From Medicago truncatula (lineage: Eukaryota; Streptophyta; Magnoliopsida; Fabales; Fabaceae): DNA of 64,000 nt. The position numbers and the translations under genes were made by a program. How positions within the stretch are numbered: position 1 is the stretch's first letter; the number at the start of each line of letters is the position of its first letter. Positions 26,607 to 37,011 of the stretch are shown here, one piece after another. A model generated the notes under the pieces. It saw nothing but the letters and a program-made list of their open reading frames with translations, was not told the origin of the DNA and did not search any database. The stretch is taken from NCBI RefSeq assembly GCF_003473485.1, contig NC_053045.1, positions 48,650,494 through 48,714,493 of the forward strand, read 5' to 3'.

Positions 26607-27121
26607 AATCCGTTGTATAAACACTTGGTTTAAATAGGATATTTTCTCAAATTAAAAAAGATTTCTAATTGTACTAAAAAAAATTAATTCCTTTCTAAAA
26701 TGAAATTTAATTTAGTCAAATGATTGAACTTAATTAGTTAATGAAATTAACCAAAAATACGAATGGTTATGAGAATCTAAGTTGATTCTTGAAGGAAATA
26801 ATTATTGAACACAGTTTATTTTTTTTATTTTTTAAGGATGGACACATTTTAATTTTACTTACCTCCAAACTCTAAATAAAGTTAAACATAGGTACGCCGC
26901 ACGCTGACTGTTTAGTATAACGACGTCGTATTAAAAAAATCGAATCCTCTCATTTCCTCCCTTTGCGTTAAAACCCCACACACCCGCCACTAGCTGCAAA
27001 CAGAGCTCGCCAATCCCTCTGTTCAGCCTCTTCAAACCTCTCTCTCTTTGAAGAGAAAACCCGAAGAAGAAGAAGAAGAAGACAAACCCTAACCGAGACA
27101 CGTGTCATTTCCCCTCAGCAA

Positions 27122-30100
27122 ATGGCTTCGTCCCTCTTTCAACTTCAACACACTTCCTCATCAACCATGCCTTTTGCTCCTTCTTCTTTTTTTTCCGGCG
27201 TCTCTCATGGCCTCACTTTTCCAACATTAGGTTTTGTTGACCTTTCTCGCTCTCGAACCGTCGCGTATAATACAGTGGTAATAACCTTTTTTCTTTTCTT
27301 TATTTTATTATGTTTTATTTTTGTTTTTTTCTTCACATTTTTTATTTTTTTGTTAGAAATGTGATATGTCGGAAGCATCAAATGTTGTTAACGGAAAACC
27401 GATTGTTCCCGTTATCAATGAACAAACACTGCCCAAGTTCATGGAATCTGAGAAAACCGTTAGTAGAAACGGTAACAAGTTGAAATTGTTCTCCGGCACC
27501 GCTAATCCTGCTCTGTCCCAGGTACAACTTCCACTTTAATTTACTTTCATTTTTACATGTATTGTTTACTTAGTTATGTTGCTCCGACATTTCTGATCGT
27601 AGAAGTGTTTAGTGTTTGACACGTAACACATGTCCATGACACTGACACGACTCCACACAAGCAATTACATTTAATTATGTCATTTTTTAAAATAATTATG
27701 GGTATCTGTGTTAGTGTCATGTTTGGTGTCTGTGTTAATGATTCATATTTTCATCCAGCATCAAAAATTATGTACAATTTTTTTTTTTTTTGTGTGTGTG
27801 TATAAATATGTACAAACATGTTAGGTACGGTAAAAGACATGTTGGTGTTTATAGAACTAGTTGGTCCCTTGCAATGAAACATGATTTGCATGACCCATCT
27901 TTTTATTGGGCAGGTTTCAGATGAGAAATCTTTGTTCTTTTATAACTTTGTGTTGCTTCAACTAGGAAATTGCTCGGTACATGGGACTGGAACTTGGAAA
28001 AATAACCACAAAGCGATTTGCTGATGGTGAAATCTATGTCCAGTTACAAGAGAGTGTTAGAGGTTGCAATGTGTATCTTATACAGCCAACTTGTCCTCCT
28101 GCTAATGAGAATCTCATGGAGCTTCAAGTAATGATTGATGCTTGTCGGAGAGCATCGGCCAAAAATATCACTGCTGTGATTCCGTACTTTGGATATGCTA
28201 GAGCTGATAGAAAGGCAAGTATATGCAAGAACTGTGTAATTTTGTTCGGTGATTTGTGATGTATTTGTCTGCATTGACCTGAAACCACACCCCTCGTGTT
28301 TATAAGCAATTAATGAAGCATCTTTTGTTGTTTTCCTTAACAGACTCAAGGGCGTGAATCGATTGCAGCTAAACTTGTTGCTAACCTTATTACCAAAGCT
28401 GGGGCAGACCGTGTTCTTGCTTGTGACCTTCATTCAGGGCAGTCCATGGGTTACTTTGATATTCCTGTGGATCATGTGCATTGTCAGGTAAGTTATTATC
28501 TCCTCAGAATGGTTGTAATTTGTTTCATCAATCTTCAATGTGTTTTCTAATGTTATTGTGTATGATGTTTCCACTAGCCTGTGATCCTTGATTATCTTGC
28601 TAGTAAGACAATAAGTTCAAATGACTTGGTGGTTGTTTCCCCTGATGTGGGCGGCGTTGCGAGAGCACGTGCTTTTGCAAAGAAATTATCTGATGCACCT
28701 TTAGCTATTGTAGACAAAAGGCGCAGTGGACACAATGTAGCTGAGGTAATAACCACAACAAAATCCGTGCATTATCCATTGTTGTATATCTTTTGGAATT
28801 GCCATTATATAAGCTATTATACTTTCAAGCAACGGTTATCTGGCTTTTATTGGTGATCAGTATCTATAATTACATATATTATAAGTTTCCTCTCACTGGT
28901 ACACTTGGCTTAACCAACAATGCTGGCTATTGGCAATGCCTATTTGGTGTGTACAATGTTAAATTTTACCTGCGAAAGATATAAGTTTTAAAGAAATATG
29001 CTTTACTATTCTATTAGCTGCTTAGTAATGTTGTAGGGTTGGAATATGTATGTTTGGTCCTGCATGAGATGCATAGTGGAGTATGGCCATGCTATTATGC
29101 AATTCACGATGACATTTCTAATATTTCTAGCTTTTGTCTGTTTTGCATACCATTTATTGTTCTTCTAGGTTGTCATAATTAATACATTGGAACCTGTTAG
29201 GAATGTTGTAGTCCTCATACAAGACAATTTCGCCCTGTTATCCGGTTTCCTTGATTTTGACAAGCTTATGAGAATTCAAGCTCTCGAGGGGATCGCAATA
29301 AGTTGATTGTTATTTACTTAGGGTCAGAGGTCCTTGTTCTTTTATTGTTACTTTTTGTATGTGCACATGGTTTAGCATGATATAATATTACAGTGTGTTG
29401 ATTCTCCTCAGGGATTAATTACAGTAACTATACGGATCATGTATATTTATTTGTGTTATGTTCCCCTGCAGGTGATGAATCTGATTGGTGATGTAAAAGG
29501 AAAAGTTGCAGTAATGGTGGATGATATGATTGACACTGCTGGTATGCCCTTCTTCAATGCACAATTTAACATTTAAACAGATTTTTTTCATGTGCTTTTT
29601 TGCTGGGTGAAAGACATCTAAATCTAACTAAGATTTTTTTTTTTTTTTTTTTTATATTTTTTTATCTTTCCTTCATGATTCAATCTTTATTTATGTACAT
29701 CCCAGACGTTTTCCCAAACGTTTTTCTTGATGTGCGTGCGCGCGCGCACCCAAACACACATGCATACAGTCTCTGTAATTCTCTGCTGCAGCACTGCCTA
29801 TATATTTTGTTTAGTGCATTTTCCATGACGGCTATGTCTTGAGATTGTATTTATACCCATTTTTATTTTTTTTCATGAACTTTTATCCAACAGAATGACA
29901 GATCCCAAATGCTTCTGTAGCATATTTTGGTGTTACTTATTTGTAACGTATTTGCATCAGGATTTTCAAAAGCATTTTTATTCTTTAAAAAAATTGCTTA
30001 ATGTAACTTTGGGTACTGGACTTTATCATATAGTTAAAACTATCTTAAGACAGTAATTGAGATTTACAATTATTCTATGATTCTATCCCTTGCATTTGGC

Positions 30101-30932
30101 TGAGAAGGTGGTCGGTTGCTTATTGAAAGGTTCGGTTTTCATGACATTTATGGTGTTTCCTCATTATTGTGTAGGAAAGCACGATAGGTATGATTGCGTA
30201 CATTTTATTTCTTCCTTTTGTTGACGGATATCTGTTTGACATTTTGGATCTCAGGAACCATTGCTAAGGGTGCAGCACTATTACATGAAGAGGGTGCTAG
30301 GGAAGTTTATGCTTGTTGTACTCATGGTGTTTTTAGGTATTGCTGTTAAATTTTCAATACAATTTTGTTTTTAATCTTTGGTTATTTCAATCCCCTAATT
30401 AAGTCAATGAAGTTTCAGAGTTGACATTCTGCATCCTAAATTTGAAGCATGTTATACCTGTTGAATATCATGTTCTTCGATTTCCTTTAGCATACATAAT
30501 AATGAAGCTGTTAACTGTAATCGCAAATTATTCAGTCATTGGTGTTATTACTCAACTTACTGGTGTCATGTTTTTTGTTCTCCACATCGAGGAACCTTAT
30601 TATTCAGCTCATAAATATGTAGCTAGGCACTTATGTTCTGTATTATGGATATTATGGATGAATCTGTAGTTAACCAGTGTAACTAATACATAACTAACTT
30701 TTTTACATGGCTAGTAATAGTCTCATTATGTTTGTTTTGCTTTATTTGCAGCCCTCCTGCAATCGAGAGGCTGTCCAGCGGCTTATTTCAAGAGGTGATA
30801 ATCACGAACACTATTCCGGTAGCAGAGAAGAACTATTTCCCCCAGTTAACTATTCTTACCGTAGCAAACCTGTTGGGTGAAACTATTTGGCGTATTCATG
30901 ATGATAGTTCTGTCAGTAGTATTTTTCAGTGA
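27122..30932 (+). CDS. PRS: Ribose-phosphate pyrophosphokinase (PRPP synthetase), class I, probably plastidic
   Basis: It makes PRPP from ribose 5-phosphate and ATP for purine, pyrimidine, NAD, His and Trp synthesis. Exons are 27122-27277, 27357-27521, 27966-28214, 28344-28487, 28578-28745, 29472-29541, 30255-30336 and 30752-30932, giving 404 aa. The first ~60 residues are Ser/Thr-rich without acidic residues, consistent with a plastid transit peptide. The mature enzyme begins near [15 protein letters not shown] (residues ~93-107). Visible motifs are [21 protein letters not shown] (end of exon 3), [14 protein letters not shown], the catalytic-loop sequence [11 protein letters not shown] (~284-294), and the PRPP/ribose-phosphate loop [10 protein letters not shown] (~310-319). 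Intron 3 has a GC donor. Length and sequence fit Arabidopsis PRS1/PRS2; gene order favours PRS2. No lesion was seen. Confidence 0.96.
27597..27745. mobile_element. Possible degenerate copy of the ctatgaagcacggacac MITE in PRS intron 2
   Basis: The stretch has gacac/gtgtc-rich arms (tgtccatgacactgacacga and gtgttagtgtcatgtttggt) in inverted orientation around an AT-rich core, as in the MITEs at 19370, 51058 and 60764. The ends are too decayed to place exactly. Confidence 0.4.
28215..28343 (+). other. Non-canonical GC-AG intron in the PRS gene
   Basis: The exon ends ...gatagaaag and the intron begins gcaagtatat. The next exon starts after cttaacag with actcaaggg. The conserved protein DRK-TQGRE requires this junction exactly at phase 0, so no GT donor fits. 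Apart from the C at +2, the donor matches consensus strongly (AAG|GCAAGT), as is typical of GC-AG introns. Confidence 0.85.
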
Positions 30933-31890
30933 ACAATATAAATTGCCTTCTGCAGTTTTTTTCAATGAATAAATGTAGTTTATCACAGGCCTATAACCAT
31001 TTTTCACCTCGTTAGTGGACCTTTATCTTTATATATAATAAAGTTTAATATACACTTTTGGTCTCTTAAAATACAACTACGTTTTTGCTTTGGATCTTTG
31101 ACAAGTTTTTCATGCATTTTTGGTTTTCTTTAGGTTTTGTCGGAACATTTTGGTCCATGTTATGTTAAATATATGCTCCTTTATCGCTTACATGGTCAAT
31201 GAATCTATGACAAATGTTTTTGGCGCCATGGCCTTTTTAGTATGATTTCCACCCTTTCAAGCAAAATTTTCAAATTTTGATTATAATCTCTGATAAAAAT
31301 CCAATTTCAATTTAAGTTATTTGTTACTCAGGTTTAGTCTTTTATGAAGCAACATTAGAGCAGAAAAATGCAAAGAACATCAAAATGGAAAATTTTAAAG
31401 CACAAAATGAGAATATGTACCACATCACAAAGAAATTACCGAATAACAAGATATGAATGTGATTAAAGTAACAAAATAGCGTATTAGCATTTCTTGTTTG
31501 TCTTTCTTTGTCCCTTCTAGTGCTAGTTAGAAGTAAAAAATCGCAATGCTGAATATGTGTTTTTGGTATTCTATGCCACTTTTATTTTATTTATTTACAT
31601 AATAATACAAGGACAAAACCTACGTGCATTAATGTTTCTCTTAACAAAGAGATCCCCCTACGTGTAGGGCGTCACGTAGAGGGACAAAACCTAAATGTAG
31701 GTTTACATGTAGGTTTTGTGAAGAAAAAGTTGCATCCTAACCCTAAAAGGGAACTTAGTTGCTCATTATTATAAACAAAATAAAGGAGAAAAATAGAAAC
31801 TCTAAAGAAGATCAAATTTACTTCAAAATTTAGAACACCTTACTTCAACCCCAAGAACTCCTATAGTCTCATCTGTTTCAACCTCTAATA
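30933..31890. other. PRS 3' region and unassigned repeat-like DNA
   Basis: The PRS 3' UTR starts here (an aataaa-like caatgaataaatg lies at 30964). Beyond 31030 the sequence has ttttggtc-type words common at MULE ends, but no matching inverted end was found. Nothing else is supported. Confidence 0.45.
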
Positions 31891-31899
31891 TGATTTTTC

Positions 31900-32520
31900 A
31901 GTTCAGTTACATGTGCAACACACTGTTTCACGCACGCAAGCCTCCCTTCAATTTCATGTTTGATCTCTTTTTATATTCTCGTGAATCACCCTTTTTCAAT
32001 TTTAGTAAACCGTTCTTTGGTTTGGACCAGAGGTTTGTAGGATTTTGGGGTTGACATCAAAATTCAACAATGACAATGTCTGCTCTTCACTAGAGATTTA
32101 TCATCTGCATTCACAATTGACATACCAACTGGTTGAATGTATTGATATAGCTGCGAAGAACTCCTAACCTTAATTTTGATTTGACATTGCTCCATCTTCG
32201 ATTTATCAGCAACTTCAACACATAAATGATCCAGAGCTTCTCCAACAAAGCCTTTGGCTTTGTCTCCTTCAATACGTAGTATTTGATCTTGGGAGCTAGA
32301 ACAAGAACCAATAGAATCATGCTTGCAACCTTTCCTTGGATTCTACCCCAATCGTCGATAGTTATGTTTGTTGACTCTCTTAAGATTGATCAAGACCTTG
32401 TTGCACCAAAATGTCTTGAATAGTATGCCAAATTGTAAGGTTTATCTTCCCATCAAACAATGGCATCTCAAACTTTGGTGTGTTTCACGCCATAACATCT
32501 GATACCATTATGGGGAAATC
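31900..32520 (-). mobile_element. Ty1/copia retrotransposon 5' remains (primer-binding site and gag)
   Basis: On the minus strand a primer-binding-like tggtatcagatg (initiator-Met tRNA type) lies near 32505-32516. It is followed directly by a gag (UBN2-type) reading segment running to about 32110. It is broken and incomplete, and no LTR pair was found. Its orientation is opposite to the pol remains at 23.3-24.7 kb, so it is a separate fossil. Confidence 0.6.
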
Positions 32521-32754
32521 TGTTTACACCTAAGATCTTACATGGAAAAATACACTACAAAAGGAAAAAAAGGAAAAAGATGTCACACACCAATATATGT
32601 TGTTTGTCATGTTTTAGCTACATCTACGTGAATGTCTCAGCAATTATAGTATTTGTTATCTCAAATGAGATTACGCAAATTTTTATCCCAACGAAATGGT
32701 GTATCACTCTACAAATTTAGCTACTCTTACATAAGAGTTACAATAAAAATTATA

Positions 32755-32937
32755 GAGAAATGATATTTGTACAACCATTTTCTAACAATTTTTTGATAAT
32801 TTTCTCTCTCATACTCACATTATCTTCTTATTCTCTCTCTTCCTTTTTCTCTCTCTATTATTTTTGACCAATCAAAGAAGAGAAAATCAAAGTTGTCCAA
32901 AGAGTTGTACCAAAAAGTTGTTCAAATATCACTACTC
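32755..32937. mobile_element. MULE-type MITE (gagaaatgatatttgtacaac family), copy 1
   Basis: The left end gagaaatgatatttgtacaa is mirrored at the right end (ttgttcaaatatcactactc). A perfect 9-bp duplication aaaattata lies at 32746-32754 and 32938-32946. The interior has CT-rich and GA-rich arms that pair. A second copy is at 63037-63221. Confidence 0.88.
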
Positions 32938-33020
32938 AAAATTATAATACATTCACTATGCTAGACTCTCTTACACAACACAAGTGGTCATAAACATAGA
33001 CACTTGCAAACTTTTTTCTT

Positions 33021-33023
<3 letters not shown>

Positions 33024-33065
<42 letters not shown>

Positions 33066-34400
33066 GTTAAAGACAAATTCATTAATGAAAGTCTGATGAT
33101 AAATCAAATGTCAAGACTGCAGAAATACAAGGCGGAGTTTCTTTGATCCATATGCAATCTAAATTCTTAAGAGCATATTTTGCTAAATAATGAGCAGTTT
33201 GGTTGACTTCACGCCTAACATGCAAAAAATTTAAACTACAAAAATTACCCTTAAAACTAATACAATCTCGAATAATAGAGCCAACATAGTTGGGAGATTG
33301 TTGGTGAGCATTCAACGCTGAAATCCCATAAGAAGCATCTGATTTTGCTATAAGATTCAGAAAAGACATGTCTTTTGCAAATTACAATCCCTTCTACATA
33401 GCTAAAGCTTCCGCAACCTCTGAATCTGGTAATGAAAATACTTGTCAGGAACTAGCACCAACGACAACACCTTCATTATCTCTCACCACAACACCAATAT
33501 CCCATTTATCACCCTCTATCGGACCTGCTGCATCAACATTAAGCTTGTAGAAACCACTAAAAGGAGGTGTTCAATGAACATAAGATATTGGCAAAATCGG
33601 ACCTTCACTTAGTGTCTCCACCAACACCGTACTAGCACTCTTAAAACTCCCAATAGATCTTTGTGCCTTTTGAATAGTGGCAGCCACATCAACATCAGTC
33701 CCCTCAAAACATTTCTTATTTCTAGCACACCATATCTCATAGCACAAGGCCAAAACATGGACTATAATATCCTCATCGACATCAATAATATTTTCCTCCA
33801 ACCACTTATGAAAAGGAACGTACCTGGAATCATGCGAATTAAATACCATGCCTAAAGTGGAAGCAAATCATATCTACTTGACCAATAACACTTCATAAAG
33901 AGGTGTGAAATTGTCTCATTATGTTACCCACAAAGAACACACAAGGATTGCTACTTATTCCTTTTTTAAAAAGATTATTTTTTACCGGTAGTTTTTTATG
34001 TAGAATCCTTCGGAAAAAATGGATGTGTCTTGAAATACTTTTTATTTTCCAGAATTTTTTCCACACTTGATGATTATTGTCTTACATTGAGCCATGTGAG
34101 CCATCTACTTCACGACTTGACTTTAAAAAATGGTATGAACTCTTCATAAAAAAAAGTAGCTGACCGTGAAGCACCCCACGCAAATTCATCTTGCAATTGA
34201 GAGAAAGAAATTGACAATTGAAGAATTTGTTGAGCCTCAAAAGGGAGAAAAATTTCATTAATTAAAGTAGCATTCCAACATCGAATATCATGGTGAATGA
34301 GATCTAAGACAAACATAATATCACAATTAGGGGGTTTAAGAGACAAAATCTTATGCCCATTTTGATAAGAAAGCCAATTATCCTCCCATAAATTAAATTC
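33024..34400 (-). mobile_element. 5'-truncated LINE (L1-type), zinc-binding to RNase H, with poly(A) tail
   Basis: The minus strand reads a zinc-binding-domain downstream segment (IIVHVLALCYEIWCARNKKC near 33720-33780) and then the RNase H C-terminus (FLHVRREVNQTAHYLAKYAL near 33160-33220). It ends in a poly(A) tail seen as a T run at 33024-33063. A candidate 11-bp target duplication tttttcttgtt flanks it at 33013-33023 and 34401-34411. The frame is broken into several ORFs and the polymerase domain is absent, so it is inactive. Confidence 0.82.
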
Positions 34401-34579
34401 TTTTTCTTGTTCTTTGAAAATACATTGTTATGCTAAAACACCTCACAATACTATTATTTTCAAGAGAAGAGTGTTGCTTCTTCTAAAAGTGATTAATGGA
34501 GGTGAATTAATCTTCACAATTTGGACTGATCTCTACAAATACGAAATTCATTCTTCCAAGTTAAATATGCATGTCTTTG

Positions 34580-34932
34580 AGCATCCACGATGAAGACTCT
34601 CATCTTTGAGGTCTTAAATGAGTCTCACATTGACACATAACTTTTTAATATTTTTTTTAATAAGAATACCTAATATGTACTCAACCACTTTAATGGAGAC
34701 CCTCTAATAAAAGGTCTAATTGGGTCCCATCAATATTATTTATTTAATACACTATCTATTTTAATACATTTTTTAATTATTATTTTAATAAAAAGGTGAT
34801 GTGGACCCATTTAAGAATGAGGTCTTAATGTATCTTTTAAGATCCTCAATTTTTTTTCTCCACAATGGGGTACCTATTAGGTACCAGGTCTTAAATATTT
34901 AAGAATTAAGACTCTCCCCCATTGTGGATGCT
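34580..34932. mobile_element. MITE with agcatccac inverted ends
   Basis: The left end agcatccacgatgaagactc is mirrored at the right end (gactctcccccattgtggatgct). The interior has ggtacc and ggtcttaa words inverted about the centre. The target duplication is not clear, so the superfamily is not assigned. A more degenerate patch begins with catccacaatga at 14871. Confidence 0.65.
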
Positions 34933-35072
34933 TAAGGTTCAACTACTAGTATTAATTTGTAAGAAGACAATGGAATCAAATTTAATTTAAATTAATTTTA
35001 AAATATTTGAATAAAAAACATGATTTTGTATGATTATAAACACAATACGGGCCTAACAGCTCAATCATCAAT

Positions 35073-35156
35073 TGGGCCTAAAAGTACCCGACCCAACTCC
35101 TTCGGAGCCGAACCCTAACCTGAAATTGATAAAACCCTAGTTTACATCTATAAATA
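35073..35156 (+). promoter_or_regulatory. Promoter of the snoRNA cluster: site II element, telo-boxes, TATA
   Basis: A site II element TGGGCC lies at 35073-35078, telo-box sequences at about 35111-35119 (aaccctaac) and 35132-35139 (aaaccctag), and a TATA box tataaata at 35149-35156. This combination is characteristic of plant snoRNA and ribosomal-protein promoters. The first snoRNA begins about 170 bp downstream of the TATA box. Confidence 0.75.
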
Positions 35157-35325
35157 ATCGCCAAATTCCTCTTATTCTATCGAAAACGTTTCAGCTGTCG
35201 GCTATCTCCTTCGTTCTGAACTCGCCTTTTGTTATTTTTATTTTTTATTTTTTATTTTTTATGCTTTTCTCTTCTGTATTCAATGAACAATTTACTAGTT
35301 CTTATTTGTTTCATTCTTTTTATCT

Positions 35326-35396
35326 GAGCTATGACGAAAAAAACTGTGCTGGAGCTCGTCGATGATGGCGCAATCCTCTAAGAAGTTCTGAGCTTT
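35326..35396 (+). ncRNA. U61: Box C/D snoRNA, U61-like
   Basis: Box C is ATGACGA at 35331-35337 and box D is CTGA at 35388-35391. Flanking gagct and gctt form a short terminal stem, and an internal C'-like gatgatgg lies at 35361. The 13 nt before box D (cctctaagaagtt, 35375-35387) are complementary to AACUUCUUAGAGG of 18S rRNA. The +5 rule selects the second U of that CUU, the site methylated by U61 in animals (human Um1442). The sequence match is direct; the name follows from the target. Processing from a polycistronic precursor is inferred from the tandem neighbours. Confidence 0.8.
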
Positions 35397-35502
35397 AATT
35401 TTCAGCTTTTTTTAACTATAAATTATTGCATGAATAAATTGATTCATGATTCTACTTTATGATATTTTATTTATTTGAATGATTAATTAAGAGGGAATAA
35501 GA

Positions 35503-35594
35503 GAAACCGAAGTGACGATAAAATTCATTTGTCTGTCAATCCTCTGATTCTCATTGATGTAATTTATGAATCCCGACAGGTTCTGATCGTTTTC
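35503..35594 (+). ncRNA. U33: Box C/D snoRNA, U33-like, copy 1
   Basis: Box C is GTGACGA (35512-35518), D' is CTGA (35544-35547), C' is ttgatgt (~35554) and D is CTGA (35583-35586). The terminal stem gaaaccga/tcgttttc has one mismatch. The guide before D' (gtctgtcaatcct, 35531-35543) is complementary to AGGAUUGACAGAC in 18S rRNA. The +5 rule picks the first U of GAUUGAC, the site of yeast snR55 and human U33. No confident target was assigned to the guide before D (cccgacaggtt). Confidence 0.88.
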
Positions 35595-35652
35595 TCATTC
35601 CCTCTTAAATTGGATCTAGTTGAATGATTTGTATTGATATCAATATTATGAA

Positions 35653-35742
35653 TGGGTACGTGATGAATCTAAGTTTGTGTAAATGGGTAATTTGCATCTG
35701 AATATCATTGATGTTATTATCACCTTGGAGAACTGATACCCA
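35653..35742 (+). ncRNA. U16: Box C/D snoRNA, U16-like, copy 1
   Basis: Box C is GTGATGA (35660-35666), D' is CTGA (35698-35701), C' is ttgatgt (~35708) and D is CTGA (35733-35736). A perfect 6-bp terminal stem tgggta/taccca closes it. The D' guide gggtaatttgc (35685-35695) is complementary to GCAAAUUACCC of 18S rRNA and points to the first A after GC, the site of U16 (human Am484, yeast Am436). The D guide atcaccttggagaa has no target I would assign. Confidence 0.88.
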
Positions 35743-35978
35743 TAATTTATATACTTATTTTTTGTTTTGTCTATTGCATAGAATTTGCTTTAGTCTCTTG
35801 AAAATAATTTTATGCTGAATTTGCTTTAGTCTCTTGTATCAGATTGTGGAATATCAGGTCTTATGCATCATGGTTATCAATTATATTTGTCTTAGAAATT
35901 GTCTAATCTTTTATTCAAAATGAAACTATTGAAAACCTATATGTTATTAAGTTGATATTGATTGATGAGAGGGAAAAG

Positions 35979-36070
35979 AAAAGCGAGGTGATGATAAAAT
36001 TCATTTGTCTGTCAATCCTCTGATATTCTTTGATGTTATTTATGAATCCCGACAGGTTCTGATCGCTTTC
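35979..36070 (+). ncRNA. U33: Box C/D snoRNA, U33-like, copy 2
   Basis: This is a near-copy of the 35503-35594 snoRNA with a better box C (GTGATGA, 35988-35994) and a stronger terminal stem (aaagcga/tcgcttt). The 18S guide gtctgtcaatcct and the D-side guide are unchanged. Sequence outside the snoRNA is much less similar, so the RNA has been conserved after duplication. Confidence 0.88.
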
Positions 36071-36166
36071 TTAAACCCCTCTAACACTGTTTTTTGTTAA
36101 TTGTTTTTTTTTTTTAGTTACTTGGTTTTGTTTAAATATTATGTTCTCTATTTGAGTCTATTTTAA

Positions 36167-36256
36167 TGGGCATATGATGAATCTAAATTTGTGTAAATGG
36201 GTAATTTGCATCTGAATATTATTGATGTTAAAATCACCTTGGAGAACTGATGCTCA
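36167..36256 (+). ncRNA. U16: Box C/D snoRNA, U16-like, copy 2
   Basis: Box C is ATGATGA (36174-36180), D' is CTGA near 36212, C' is ttgatgt (~36222) and D is CTGA (36247-36250). The terminal stem tgggca/tgctca includes a G-U pair. The 18S guide gggtaatttgc and the D-side guide tcaccttggagaa are the same as in copy 1. Confidence 0.87.
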
Positions 36257-36391
36257 ATATCTCTCTCTTCTATAGCAAACCATTGCATCCTTTTTTTAAT
36301 TTGATCTGATAGAGTAATGTGCTGTCTTTATATTTATTGAATATATAAATTGAATTTTTCACTAATCACCTGGCCCCCCTTACTACTTGAT

Positions 36392-36478
36392 GTGCTAATG
36401 ATGACAAACTAGACAGGGACATCAGATCTCCTAATTAGAGAAAATGCTGATTTGTCTGTGGGAATCTCTCTGATGCAC
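36392..36478 (+). ncRNA. Box C/D snoRNA, predicted 25S rRNA guide
   Basis: Box C is ATGATGA (36398-36404) and D is CTGA (36470-36473); the closing stem is gtgc/gcac. The guide gtgggaatctc (36458-36468) is complementary to GAGAUUCCCAC in 25S rRNA and points to the A at the yeast Am2220-equivalent position (snR47 target). A second stretch, tagacagggaca (36410-36421), is complementary to UGUCCCUGUCUA just downstream in the same 25S segment, before a weak D' (caga). The paired neighbouring targets strengthen the call; the name is left open. Confidence 0.75.
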
Positions 36479-37011
36479 AATTTATCACAAATTTCATTTC
36501 ATTGACAAAAACTAATATTGTAAGTCGTACTAAAAATATTAAAAATGGAAATGATAAATTCAAGGATAATATGGAATGAAATAAAGAGTGTGGACCTGTA
36601 AATGGAAAGCTTAAAGTTAAAAATCGTTGATGGAATAGTAATGTTTATGATAAAAAAATATATTAATATCCAAGACCTAATGGTGTATCAAGTGATTTCT
36701 ACCGTCGACTATAAAGACCGATGTATTGTCTGAGCAAATTGGAGATGAGGTTGAATGAAGAGGGAACACTCACTATGGAAAGATGTTTTAGCTAGCAAGC
36801 GGCAATCGTATTTGTCAGTTGTTGGACGGTAATGTGGTATCTTGGCCGCTTCTAGGTGGTGGCAAGATAAGGAGGTGTTGGTGGGTCAAAATTGGTTTAA
36901 TAGAAGAAGAAATAATACTTGAACAATCTATTTTTGACAACTTTTGAAACAATCCTCAATCTTATATTTACATTTGTTTTTATTCTCTCTTCTATTAGAG
37001 GATTGATATTT
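36479..37011. other. Region 3' of the snoRNA cluster
   Basis: No further box C/D pairs with a closing stem, and no gene, were recognised. The end of the polycistronic transcript should lie here. Confidence 0.45.

Noticed and set aside
28044-28433. Minus-strand 129-residue ORF
   Set aside because: It is the antisense of PRS exons 3-4 and has no family features.
35581-35594. 25S target for the U33 D-box guide (cccgacaggtt)
   Set aside because: The nearest 25S stretch I recall (CCUUGUCGGG) needs a bulge, so no target was claimed.
36690-36900. LINE-like coding scrap
   Set aside because: Short translated words look vaguely LINE-like but no diagnostic motif could be found.
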